64,000 nucleotides of DNA from Catellatospora methionotrophica (GCF_011297335.1 NZ_JAAOTJ010000004.1:1-64000); one strand, 5' to 3'; positions 16,911 to 23,938 are shown, counted from the first letter of the stretch. The notes: a model not told the origin generated them from the sequence alone. Program-made: numbers and translations.

Positions 16911-17672
16911 TTACATCGGCCCCATGTTCGGGCGCTTGGCGGTGACGGTGTCCCCGGAGGAGCGGCCGGTCAGGCGTCGCTTGATCCACGGGGCGAGGTA
17001 GCGCCCGGCCCAGGCGAGGTCGTCGGCACGGGCGGCCGGCCAGGACTTCGCGCCCGGTCGGGCCGGCACGTCCCACCAGGCCGGATCGGTCGCCACACCG
17101 AGCACCGCGAGCACGTGGGCGGCGGTGCGCCGGTGCCCGGCGGCCGACAGGTGCAGCCGGTCGATGCTCCACAGCGCCGGGTTGGCGTACTCGTGGTCGT
17201 GCCACAGGTCGACCAGGCGCGCGCCGTTGCGGTCGGCGACCTCACCGACAGCCTGGTTGAGGTAGCGGATACGCGGGGCGACCAGCTTGTTGCCGGGCAG
17301 CCGCGACATCACGTCGGCGAACCGGAACAGCAGCACGTCCGCGCCGGTGTCCCGGAGCCGGACCACGGTCGCGTCGAAGCGCGCCATCAGGGTCGGCGGA
17401 TCGCACTTGCGGCGCAGCACGTCGTTGGCGCCCGCCGCGAAGCTGATCAGATCGGGCTTCATGGCCAGCGCCGGTTCGAGCTGCTCGCCGACGATGCCGT
17501 CGAACAGCCGCCCGCGGATGGCGAGGTTCGCGTAGCCGAACCCCGGCCCGCTCACCTCGCTGAGCCGTCCGGCGACCAGATCCGCCCAGCCCCGGAACAC
17601 CCCGTCGGCGTACGGATCGTCCATGCCTTCCGTGAAGCTGTCCCCCAGCGCCACATACCTGCTCCAACTCAC
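16911..17672 (-). CDS. SGNH/GDSL-family hydrolase
   Basis: A 253-residue esterase/lipase-like hydrolase. The GDSL block is ALGDSFTEGMDDPYADG with nucleophile Ser12. A Gly block (LAIRGRLFDGI) and the GAND block (FAAGANDVLRRK) supply the oxyanion hole. The C-terminal block SIDRLHLSAAGH supplies the catalytic Asp and His. There is no signal peptide, so it is probably cytoplasmic. It stands alone, upstream of the DNRLRE gene on the same strand with an 80-base gap. The natural substrate is not predictable from sequence. Confidence 0.92.
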   Translation of the reverse strand: MSWSRYVALGDSFTEGMDDPYADGVFRGWADLVAGRLSEVSGPGFGYANLAIRGRLFDGIVGEQLEPALAMKPDLISFAAGANDVLRRKCDPPTLMARFDATVVRLRDTGADVLLFRFADVMSRLPGNKLVAPRIRYLNQAVGEVADRNGARLVDLWHDHEYANPALWSIDRLHLSAAGHRRTAAHVLAVLGVATDPAWWDVPARPGAKSWPAARADDLAWAGRYLAPWIKRRLTGRSSGDTVTAKRPNMGPM

Positions 17673-17776
17673 CGCGACATCTTGCCACCGCGAGGCGTAC
17701 CGGCGGGTAGTGCCCTTGCTTACACCCGCCTGTGGCGTGGGGAACAGAACCGCTCGCGCCCGTGTTGGATGAGCAC

Positions 17777-18463
17777 GTGCAGATCGAGATCTACTCCGAC
17801 GTCGTATGCCCCTGGTGCTGGATCGGCGAGCAGCGCCTGCTGAAGGCGCTCGACGGCGTCGACGAGCCGGTGACCCTGACCTGGCGTGCCTTCCAGCTGG
17901 ACCCGTCGGCCGAGTCCGCGCCGCTGGTGCAGTGGCTGGGCAGTCGCTACGGCGGCGAGGCCAACGCCCGCCGCATGTTCACCCAGGTGACGGAGGTCGG
18001 CCAGGGCGAGGGTCTGATCATGAACTTCGACCGCGCGATCAACGCGAACACCTTCGACGCGCACCGGCTGATCTGGTGGGCCGGACAGCAGGGTGAGCAG
18101 CGCCCGATGGTCGAGGCGCTGCACCGGGCCCACTTCACCGACGGCGTCGACCTCGGCGACCGGGCCGCGCTGGCCACGGTCGCGGCCGGGCTCGGCCACG
18201 ACGAGCAGCGAGTGCGTACCCTGCTCGACGCGACCGAGGGCGTCGACGAGGTGCAGGACGAGCTGGCCATGGGCCGTGAGCTGGGCATCACCGGCGTGCC
18301 GATGTTCGTCTTCGCCGGCAAGTACGCCATCAGCGGCGCGCAGGACCCGTCGACGCTGCGCGAGGTGCTCGACGAGGTACGCCGCCGCGAGGGCGGCTCG
18401 CCGCTGACCGTGCTGCCCACCCCGCGCGGCGAGTCCTGCGATGACGACTCCTGCGCCGCGTAA
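17777..18463 (+). CDS. DsbA-family oxidoreductase (FrnE-like)
   Basis: A 228-residue thioredoxin-fold protein of the DsbA/FrnE group. The redox motif CPWC follows the first strand (QIEIYSDVVCPWCWIGEQR). The helical insert and the late cis-Pro region GITGVPMFVFAGKYAISGAQ are family hallmarks. The C-terminus ends GESCDDDSCAA, an extra Cys pair seen in some FrnE proteins. No signal peptide is present, so it is cytoplasmic. The GTG at 17777 gives the standard family N-terminus; GTG codons at 17732 and 17762 are alternatives in the same frame. Confidence 0.88.
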   Translation: MQIEIYSDVVCPWCWIGEQRLLKALDGVDEPVTLTWRAFQLDPSAESAPLVQWLGSRYGGEANARRMFTQVTEVGQGEGLIMNFDRAINANTFDAHRLIWWAGQQGEQRPMVEALHRAHFTDGVDLGDRAALATVAAGLGHDEQRVRTLLDATEGVDEVQDELAMGRELGITGVPMFVFAGKYAISGAQDPSTLREVLDEVRRREGGSPLTVLPTPRGESCDDDSCAA

Positions 18464-18483
18464 CGGTTTTCACCTGCGAAAAT

Positions 18484-18504
18484 GCCCCCTAACGGGGGCC
18501 TTTT
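18484..18504 (+). terminator. intrinsic terminator
   Basis: A 6-base GC stem (GCCCCC / GGGGGC) followed by CTTTT lies 20 bases past the DsbA-like stop codon. Confidence 0.65.
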
Positions 18505-18521
18505 CGCGTCCGGTTTGTCGA

Positions 18522-18537
18522 CGTTTCACGTGAAACA
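18522..18537. promoter_or_regulatory. parS site (left of oriC)
   Basis: CGTTTCACGTGAAACA matches the ParB-binding consensus TGTTTCACGTGAAACA in 15 of 16 bases. It is the only parS in the window on the far side of dnaA, about 17.5 kb left of oriC. Confidence 0.88.
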
Positions 18538-18543
18538 AGATCG

Positions 18544-18934
18544 TCAATGACCGATGGAGGACAGCGCCCTGTCGTCCTCTTTCGTAGCCGACCGCTCCCG
18601 TCGGCGGCGCACCGCGCGCACCACCAGGAAGGTCCAGCCGACCGCCGCCGCGCCGCCCGCCACGGTGAAACCGATGATCAGCAGGTAGGCGTGCTTGTCA
18701 GACAGCTTCAGCAGCGCGGCCCGCAAGCTGAGCTTGAGCGCCGAGCCACCGGAGTGGTCCCCGCCCCGGCCGCGTTCGGGCAGGACTTCGGCTACCTTGC
18801 CGTCGCCAGCAGGCGACCTACAGGTGATACATGACCTTGCGGGTGTATGCCTCGGCGTTGCCGCGATCGTGCAGGCGCCGACAGGACCGGTGCGTCCGGG
18901 CGAGCGCGGACTGCACCAGGTCCTCGGCCACACC
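18544..18934 (-). pseudogene. decayed SigE-family ECF sigma factor, fused to a membrane-segment tail
   Basis: Read on the minus strand, one frame gives VAEDLVQSALARTHRSC, then EAYTRKVMYHL and a stop (about 18832-18930). This is the region-2 signature of the actinobacterial SigE-family sigma factors, which normally continue into QVSWWRR. A second frame picks up with VAEVLPERGRGGDHSGG and ALKLSLRAALLKL (to about 18700), matching the segment before region 4. Region 4 itself (PRQRAVLVLR and its helix-turn-helix) is absent. In its place is a hydrophobic stretch, YLLIIGFTVAGGAAAVGWTFLVV, and a basic tail to 18544. The 5' part is missing. A frameshift, a stop and a deletion make this a relic; the membrane tail may derive from an adjacent gene. 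Confidence 0.6.
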
Positions 18935-18993
18935 TCGTTGCGTGGGTCACCAGCCCTGGTCCGCAGATCGTTTGCTCGGCTAAGGTTCGCCCC

Positions 18994-20280
18994 GTGAGTG
19001 AGGTAGTCGAGAAGCAGGCCGACCCTGGCACGGCCGTTCCGCCGCCGCGCCGCCGATTCCTCATGGACACCCGGCCGCTGCGGCACCGCCCGTACCGGCG
19101 GCTCTGGACCTCGACCATCGTGACCGCCCTGGGCAGCCAGCTGACCGCGGTCGCGGTGCCCAAGCAGATCTACGACATGACCGGCTCGTCGGTCTGGGTC
19201 GGCATCGCCAGCATCGCCGGGCTGGCCCCGCTGATCGTGTTCGCGCTGTGGGGCGGCGCGATCGCCGACACGGTCGACCGCCGCCGGATGCTGCTGTTCA
19301 CGAACTCCGGCATCGCCCTGCTGTGCATCGTCTTCTGGCTCCAGGCGGCCCTGGATGTACGGTCCATCCCGCTGCTGCTGGTGCTGGTCGCGGTGCAGCA
19401 GGCGCTGTTCGGCATGAACATGCCCGCCCGCACCGCCTCGGTCGCCCGGCTGGTGCCCGCCGCGGAACTGCCCGCGGCCGGGGCGCTCAACTCGACCGTC
19501 ATGCAGGGCGGGCAGATCATCGGCCCGATGCTCGCCGGTGCGCTGATCCCGCTGCTCGGCCTCCCCCTGCTCTACCTGTTCGACGCCGTCGCCCTGTCCG
19601 CCACGCTCTACGCCGTATGGCGGCTGCCCCCGCTGCCCCCGCTGTCCGGCGTCGCCCGCCGAGCCGGGCTGGCCGACATCCTGGACGGCTTCCGCTACCT
19701 GGCCACCCACCGGCTGCTGATGGTGTCGATGGCCGCGGACGTCGTCGCGATGGTCTTCGGCATGCCGCGGGCGCTGTTCCCGCAGCTCGCCGACACCGCG
19801 TTTCCCGGCGTCAACGAGAACTTCGCGCTCGGCATGCTCTACGCCGCAGTGCCGATCGGCGCGCTGCTCGGCGGCCTGCTGTCCGGCACGTTCTCCCACA
19901 TCCGCCGGCACGGCCTGATGGTGGTCATCGCGGTCTGCGCCTGGGGCGCGGCGATCGTAGGCTTCGGTCTGAGCAGCTCGCTGTGGCTGGCGGTGGTGTT
20001 CCTCGGCATCGCGGGCGTCGCCGACATGGTCTCCATGGTCTTCCGGGGCACCATCCTGCAGACCGCCGCGACCGACGAGATGCGCGGCCGGATGCAGGGC
20101 GTGCACACCGTCGTGGTGGCCGGCGGCCCCCGGCTGGCGGACCTGCTGCACGGCGTGGCGGTGCCGGTGGCCGGTGCGAGCGCCGCGGTCGCGGGCGGCG
20201 GCGTGCTCGTGATCGTCGCCATGACCGCGCTCGCCCTGGCCGTGCCCGCGTTCCTGCGGTATCGCGGACCGGCCCGCTGA
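18994..20280 (+). CDS. MFS transporter
   Basis: A 428-residue major-facilitator transporter with about twelve hydrophobic segments and the MFS signature after TM2 (GGAIADTVDRRRML, the G-x-x-x-D-R-x-G-R-R-type loop). It resembles the EntS/drug-export subgroup, with a short cytoplasmic N-terminus before HRPYRRLWTSTIVTALGSQ. The GTG at 18994 is chosen: AAGG lies eight bases upstream, and the preceding sequence is taken up by the sigma-factor relic on the other strand. It would exchange a small hydrophobic substrate for protons; the substrate is unknown. Confidence 0.9.
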   Translation: MSEVVEKQADPGTAVPPPRRRFLMDTRPLRHRPYRRLWTSTIVTALGSQLTAVAVPKQIYDMTGSSVWVGIASIAGLAPLIVFALWGGAIADTVDRRRMLLFTNSGIALLCIVFWLQAALDVRSIPLLLVLVAVQQALFGMNMPARTASVARLVPAAELPAAGALNSTVMQGGQIIGPMLAGALIPLLGLPLLYLFDAVALSATLYAVWRLPPLPPLSGVARRAGLADILDGFRYLATHRLLMVSMAADVVAMVFGMPRALFPQLADTAFPGVNENFALGMLYAAVPIGALLGGLLSGTFSHIRRHGLMVVIAVCAWGAAIVGFGLSSSLWLAVVFLGIAGVADMVSMVFRGTILQTAATDEMRGRMQGVHTVVVAGGPRLADLLHGVAVPVAGASAAVAGGGVLVIVAMTALALAVPAFLRYRGPAR

Positions 20281-20396
20281 CGAGGGATCCTGAACAACGA
20301 TTAAGGTGGTCCGACCGGAGCGGGCCTGGTCCGGGCGTGGTGGCTCACCGCGCCGGGAGCGGCGGCTCCGCCCACCCCCTCGGAACGGAACAGCAC

Positions 20397-21254
20397 ATGC
20401 GCGTCACCCGGCGAAACAAGATCCTTCTGTCGGTGCTGGCGTGCCTGCTGGTCCTGCCGGTGGTCACCGTCTTCGGCCTCAACCGGTACGTCAACGACAC
20501 CTCGGTGCCGCTGACCGACAGCCTTTTCCCCGAAAGCGCGCCCAAGCGACTGCTGGCGATCTTCGCGCACCCCGATGACGAGATCACCGTCGCGGGCTCG
20601 CTGCGCCGGATGAGCGAAGAGGCCGACGCCGAGGTCACCATCGCGTACCTCACCCGCGGCGAGGCGGCGAACGTGCCGAAGACCTCCCTGGCCGACCTCG
20701 CGCAGCGGCGCACCGTCGAGGCGGACAACGCAGGCAAGGCCCTCGGGGCCGACAACGTCGAGCTGTTCGACTTCCGCGACAGCGGGCTGCCCACCGCCGA
20801 CGCCGCCGAGGCGCAGTCGACGATCTCGAACCTGATCGACAAGTACCGGCCCAGCGTCGTGATCAGCTTCGACGACCGGGTCGGCTTCTACGGCCACCCC
20901 GACCACGCGCAGGTCGGCGTATGGGTCAAGACCGTGCTGAACACCCGCCGCCATGCGCTCTATTTCCCGGTAAAGCACTTCTACCAGGCCACCCTGCCCG
21001 AGTCGATGATCTCGGTGGCGAAGGACCTGTCCCCCACCTTCCGCGACATGTACCCCACCGACCCCGCCCAGGGCCTGCCCGCGCCGACCGTCGCCATGAC
21101 CATCGACAGCGTCGCCGGCGAGAAGCGCGCTGCCCTCGACGCCCACGTCAGCCAGGTGACCGTCCTCCAAGCCGTCCAACCCGCCTACGACAAACTCCCC
21201 TCCTGGATCTACTTCCGCATCCTCAGCCGCGAATACTTCACCCAGGTCTTCTAA
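20397..21254 (+). CDS. membrane-anchored PIG-L family deacetylase
   Basis: A 285-residue LmbE/PIG-L-type zinc deacetylase. The zinc and catalytic motif AHPDDE occupies residues 57-62, and the second metal motif GHPDH is seen about 95 residues later. One N-terminal hydrophobic segment (about 9-28, LLSVLACLLVLPVVTVFGL) suggests membrane anchoring or export with the catalytic domain outside. Family members remove acetyl groups from N-acetylglucosamine-type substrates, such as MshB in mycothiol synthesis. This copy is not clearly MshB. The ATG at 20397 follows GGAACGGAA. A weak operator-like palindrome lies at 20290. Confidence 0.88.
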   Translation: MRVTRRNKILLSVLACLLVLPVVTVFGLNRYVNDTSVPLTDSLFPESAPKRLLAIFAHPDDEITVAGSLRRMSEEADAEVTIAYLTRGEAANVPKTSLADLAQRRTVEADNAGKALGADNVELFDFRDSGLPTADAAEAQSTISNLIDKYRPSVVISFDDRVGFYGHPDHAQVGVWVKTVLNTRRHALYFPVKHFYQATLPESMISVAKDLSPTFRDMYPTDPAQGLPAPTVAMTIDSVAGEKRAALDAHVSQVTVLQAVQPAYDKLPSWIYFRILSREYFTQVF

Positions 21255-21310
21255 ACCCCACCGTCCACCCCCACCGCCCGCCGCCTCACCGCCCGCCGCC
21301 GCACCTCTGC

Positions 21311-21373
21311 CGCAACTCTTAAAGAGTCGCGGCATACCGGCCACCGCGAGGCCGCGACTCTTTAAGAGTTGCG
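21311..21373. repeat. intergenic palindrome, family A copy 2
   Basis: A 23-base perfect inverted repeat (21311-21333 with 21351-21373) has the same core as the copy at 2813: CGCAACTCTT then AGAGTCGCGG. It lies between the convergent PIG-L and dehydratase genes. A G-rich tract with several GGGG runs (21375-21419) fills the rest of the gap up to the dehydratase stop codon. Confidence 0.85.
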
Positions 21374-21419
21374 CCGGGGTGGGGGTGGGGCCGGGGCCGG
21401 GGTGGGCGGGGTCGAGGGG

Positions 21420-22355
21420 TTAGAGGTCGGTGGGGGTGGTGTTGGCTCCGCAGGCGATGACGACGATGCGTTCGTCGGCGGTGGGGCGGTAGGCACCGCT
21501 GGTCAGGGCGGCGAGGGCGGTCGCGGCGCCGTGTTCGAGCACGATGCGGCGGTCGGTCCACAGGGTCCGGCGGGCGGCGATGATGTCGTCGTCGCTGACC
21601 AGGACACTGCGGACACCGTCGCGTACGGCTACGGCGTAACCGATGTCGCCGACGCGGCGGGCACCCAGGGAGTCGGCCGCGACCCCGGACACCGCGACGT
21701 CCACCGGGTGCCCGGCGGCCAGCGCGGCGTGCAGGCTCGGTGCGAGTTCCGGCTCGACGCCGACCACCCGGGCGTGACCGGCCAGCGCCGTGGCGACCCC
21801 GCCCATCAGACCGCCGCCGCCCACCGCGACCAGCACCGTGTCGAACCCGCCGGGGATGTCGGCCAGCAGCTCCAGCCCGATGGTCCCGGCCCCCGCGACC
21901 ATCTCCGCCTGGTCGTACGCGTGACAGTAGGCCGCTCCCGTGTCGGCGGCGTGCTTCACCGCGGCCTCGTACGCCATCGCGTACTCGGTGCCGTGCTGCT
22001 CCACCCGCGCACCGAGGCCGCGCAGCTTGTCGACCTTGAACGCCGGCGCCGTCGACGGTACGAAGATCGTCGCGGGCACCCCGCAGGCGCGGGCCGCGTA
22101 CGCGACTGCCAGCCCCGCGTTGCCGCCCGACGCGGCGACGACGCCGACCGCCGGGTCCAGCTCGCCGGCCTGCTGGGCCGCGAGCACCCGGTTCAGCGCG
22201 CCCCGCGCCTTGAAACTGCCGGTGTGCTGCATGTACTCGCACTTGAGCCAGGTCGCGCCGAACAGCCCGCCCGGCTCGATCGCGGCCAGCGGCGTACGCC
22301 GGAAACGCCCGGCGATGCGTGCGGCCGCGTCGGCCACGTCGACTTTGGTGATCAT
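21420..22355 (-). CDS. PLP-dependent serine/threonine dehydratase-like enzyme
   Basis: A 311-residue fold-type II PLP enzyme of the serine/threonine dehydratase group. The Schiff-base Lys is K49 in HTGSFKARGA. The substrate loop SGGNAGLAVAYAA and the phosphate-binding Gly-run VAVGGGGLMGG are present. Family members deaminate Ser or Thr to the keto acid. The C-terminal SGAYRPTADERIVVIACGANTTP is also typical. There is no ACT regulatory domain, so it is not the allosteric biosynthetic IlvA. The ATG at 22355 is preferred over 22388 because it starts the usual N-terminus. Substrate (threonine, serine or hydroxyaspartate) is unresolved. Confidence 0.88.
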   Translation of the reverse strand: MITKVDVADAAARIAGRFRRTPLAAIEPGGLFGATWLKCEYMQHTGSFKARGALNRVLAAQQAGELDPAVGVVAASGGNAGLAVAYAARACGVPATIFVPSTAPAFKVDKLRGLGARVEQHGTEYAMAYEAAVKHAADTGAAYCHAYDQAEMVAGAGTIGLELLADIPGGFDTVLVAVGGGGLMGGVATALAGHARVVGVEPELAPSLHAALAAGHPVDVAVSGVAADSLGARRVGDIGYAVAVRDGVRSVLVSDDDIIAARRTLWTDRRIVLEHGAATALAALTSGAYRPTADERIVVIACGANTTPTDL

Positions 22356-22409
22356 TCGGGCACCATAACCCGAGCAGGGGAACCCCACGGTGGATGACGT
22401 GAAAGGAAG

Positions 22410-22483
22410 AGGCCTCGCCGGGAGTCGAACCCGTGGTCATCCGTTTTGCAGACGGAGCGCCCCACCCGGGACGTCACGAAGCC
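22410..22483 (-). tRNA. tRNA-Cys (GCA)
   Basis: The cloverleaf is visible on the minus strand: acceptor GGCTTCG/CGAGGCC, anticodon stem TCCGT/ACGGA with loop CTGCAAA (anticodon GCA), and a T loop TTCGACT. The first T-stem pair is an A-G mismatch and the acceptor has a G-U pair, so it is somewhat irregular. It is the last member of the tRNA array. Confidence 0.85.
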
Positions 22484-22491
22484 GAGAAACG

Positions 22492-22574
22492 TGCGGATGG
22501 AGAGATTCGAACTCTCTGAGCGCAAGGCACCTGGGTTACAGCCAGGCCCGACTCTCCTACGTCGGCGCATCCGC
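22492..22574 (-). tRNA. tRNA-Tyr (GTA)
   Basis: Acceptor GCGGATG/CATCCGC, anticodon loop CTGTAAC (anticodon GTA) in a CCTGG/CCAGG stem, and a long class II variable arm as expected for bacterial tRNA-Tyr. No CCA is encoded. Confidence 0.9.
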
Positions 22575-22593
22575 GTGGTGTTGCCGTACGAGC

Positions 22594-22666
22594 AGCGCGG
22601 ACGGGATTCGAACCCGCAACACTCCCGCTTGAAAGGCGGGTGACTCTTCCGTTCGTCCACCGCGCC
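22594..22666 (-). tRNA. tRNA-Glu (TTC)
   Basis: The acceptor is GGCGCGG paired with CCGCGCT (G-U first pair). The anticodon stem CCCGC/GCGGG closes the loop CTTTCAA (anticodon TTC). The sequence differs from the usual actinobacterial tRNA-Glu, consistent with an accessory array copy. Confidence 0.82.
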
Positions 22667-22679
22667 GTGGACTTGCTGG

Positions 22680-22753
22680 TCGGGATGGCCGGACTCGAAC
22701 CGACGACCTCTGCACCCCCAGTGCAGCGCGCTACCAAGCTGCGCCACATCCCG
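22680..22753 (-). tRNA. tRNA-Pro (GGG)
   Basis: Acceptor CGGGATG/CATCCCG with the typical C1-G72 of bacterial tRNA-Pro, D arm GCGCAGCTTGGTAGCGC and anticodon loop CTGGGGG (anticodon GGG). Confidence 0.93.
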
Positions 22754-22764
22754 TTGTTCTCGCG

Positions 22765-22838
22765 TGCCCTGAGCAGGATTCGAACCTGCAACCCCCGGCT
22801 TCGTAGACCGGTGCGCTGTCCCGTTGCGCCATCAGGGC
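22765..22838 (-). tRNA. tRNA-Arg (ACG)
   Basis: Acceptor GCCCTGA/TCAGGGC and anticodon loop CTACGAA in a CCGGT/GCCGG stem (anticodon ACG, read as ICG after deamination). Confidence 0.9.
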
Positions 22839-22849
22839 GGGTGAAACCG

Positions 22850-22922
22850 TAGACCCAGCCGGACTTGAACCGGCCGCCTCCGCTGTGCAAGAGCGGCGCT
22901 CTACCAGATGAGCTATAGGCCC
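22850..22922 (-). tRNA. tRNA-Ala (TGC), array copy
   Basis: The acceptor GGGCCTA/TGGGTCT carries the G3-U70 alanine identity pair plus two further G-U type pairs. The anticodon loop is CTTGCAC (anticodon TGC). It differs clearly from the second tRNA-Ala (TGC) at 24293. Confidence 0.88.
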
Positions 22923-22928
22923 TGGTAC

Positions 22929-22953
22929 GGGCTGCGGACCCCCATCCGCAGCC
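22929..22953 (-). terminator. hairpin after the HNH gene
   Basis: GGGCTGCGG / CCGCAGCCC forms a 9-base stem with a short loop between the HNH stop codon and the array tRNA-Ala. It could end or process the transcript; there is no U-tract. Confidence 0.4.
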
Positions 22954-22990
22954 CGGCGGGCTGCGGGCCCCGTGGTCCCGCAGCTCGCCG

Positions 22991-23434
22991 TCAGCGCTTG
23001 GCGAGCACCGTCCAGGACGGCGTCGCCGGGTGGAACCGCAGCGGCATCCGCGCTTCGGCGGGCGTACGGTCACCCTTGCGCTGGTTGCAGCCGCCACAGG
23101 CGGCCACCGTGTTGAGCCAGGTGTTGCGCCCGCCCCGGGAACTGGGCAGGACATGATCAATGGTGTACGCCGGACCGCCGCAGTAGGCGCACCGGTGCTG
23201 ATCACGGGCGAGCACGCCGCGCCGCGACCAGGCCGGGCCACCGTGGTAGCGCCAGCGCGTCACCACGTAGCTGACCAGGCGCACCACCTTCGGCATCGGC
23301 CATACACCGATGGCTTGATCGGGTTCGGACTCGTGCACCACCGCGACCTGCCGCCACAGCATGCGCAGGGCGTGACGCAGGCTGACCCGGTGGAGCGGGC
23401 CGAGATCGGCGTTGAGGACGAGTACTGCGTTCAT
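22991..23434 (-). CDS. HNH endonuclease inside the tRNA array
   Basis: A 147-residue HNH nuclease. The beta-beta-alpha-metal core reads CAYCGGPAYTIDHVLPSSRGG, then NTVAACGGCNQRKGDR. It has paired zinc-type Cys (82 and 85, 113 and 116) and the DH of the first His at 93-94. The N-terminus MNAVLVLNADLGPLHRVSL is typical of the small HNH family found in actinobacteria and their phages. The start is certain: a perfect AGGAGGTGA site lies six bases upstream of the ATG at 23434. It lies between tRNA-Gly and tRNA-Ala, all on the minus strand, so it is probably cotranscribed with tRNAs. HNH genes travelling with tRNA arrays suggest a mobile origin. Confidence 0.92.
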   Translation of the reverse strand: MNAVLVLNADLGPLHRVSLRHALRMLWRQVAVVHESEPDQAIGVWPMPKVVRLVSYVVTRWRYHGGPAWSRRGVLARDQHRCAYCGGPAYTIDHVLPSSRGGRNTWLNTVAACGGCNQRKGDRTPAEARMPLRFHPATPSWTVLAKR

Positions 23435-23469
23435 CGGGTCACCTCCTGGGAATGCTGTGATGGATGAGG

Positions 23470-23540
23470 AGCGGTAGCCGGGAGTCGAACCCGGATCTCT
23501 GCCATGGCGAGGCAGCGCACTGCCGTTGTGCGACAACCGC
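23470..23540 (-). tRNA. tRNA-Gly (GCC), unusual C33
   Basis: Acceptor GCGGTTG pairs with CTACCGC with one internal T-T mismatch. The anticodon stem is CTGCC/GGCAG. The loop TCGCCAT gives anticodon GCC but places C, not the near-universal U, at position 33. It may be functional, or a drifting copy backed by a chromosomal tRNA-Gly elsewhere. Confidence 0.75.
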
Positions 23541-23557
23541 GAGCTGGTTTCATTACG

Positions 23558-23628
23558 TAGTCGATGCGGGGCTCGAACCCGCTTTCCCGCGTAGAGAGCG
23601 CGGAGGCCTACCCATAGCCGAATCGACC
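23558..23628 (-). tRNA. tRNA-Glu (CTC)
   Basis: Acceptor GGTCGAT/ATCGACT (G-U first pair), anticodon stem CCGCG/CGCGG with loop CTCTCTA (anticodon CTC). First tRNA of the array in transcription order. Confidence 0.83.
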
Positions 23629-23675
23629 GCTGCGTCGCTGACCGCGACGCGCTTTCACATACGTCATCCACTGTG

Positions 23676-23690
23676 GAGTTCTCAAAGAGC
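23676..23690 (-). promoter_or_regulatory. boxA-like antitermination element
   Basis: On the minus strand this reads GCTCTTTGAGAACTC, followed by CACAGTGG. It closely resembles the boxA of actinobacterial rRNA leaders (TTTGAGAACTCAATAGTG type), where NusB/NusE load to block termination. It sits about 50 bases before the first array tRNA, so it probably makes the array transcript termination-resistant. Confidence 0.65.
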
Positions 23691-23745
23691 GACACCACCG
23701 GCCGGGCCGGGGCTTCGTGCTGTCTTCACTGGTCACAGGTGCTGG

Positions 23746-23786
23746 ACAAAAGAAAACCGCCCGCTTCCGAGTCCGGAGGCGGGCGG
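23746..23786 (-). terminator. intrinsic terminator or attenuator before the array
   Basis: On the minus strand an 8-base GC stem (CCGCCCGC / GCGGGCGG) with an inner TCCG/CGGA extension is followed by TTTTCTTTTG. It ends the short upstream gene and precedes the boxA. Confidence 0.75.
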
Positions 23787-23812
23787 CGCGAGCCGCTTGT
23801 CATGGCGCTTGA

Positions 23813-23938
23813 TCAGCACCATCCGCCTCGTCCGGGGACGAGTTCCCAGCCATAACGCTCACCACATCGGGCGGCGGCGGGCATGGCGTTCTCCACGCAC
23901 GGCGTCAGCCGGTGCATCGCGTACGAGAAGCTGCTCAT
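23813..23938 (-). CDS. 41-residue hypothetical protein
   Basis: A 41-residue protein beginning MSSFSYAMHRLTPCVENAMP. The ATG at 23938 has CCGGAG six bases upstream, and an intrinsic terminator follows the stop codon by 27 bases, so a complete small transcription unit is present. The sequence has two Cys and ends in a Gly/Trp-rich tail; no domain is recognised. It lies directly upstream of the boxA-tRNA array and may belong to the same acquired segment. Confidence 0.55.
   Translation of the reverse strand: MSSFSYAMHRLTPCVENAMPAAARCGERYGWELVPGRGGWC

Noticed and set aside
17732..17776. Longer N-terminus for the DsbA-like protein.
   Set aside because: The extra 15 residues are not part of the family and the typical start QIEIYSDV follows GTG 17777. 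The case is not closed because the ribosome-site spacing is short.
22352..23241. Open frames running through the tRNA genes on both strands.
   Set aside because: They are translations of tRNA sequence and have no independent support.
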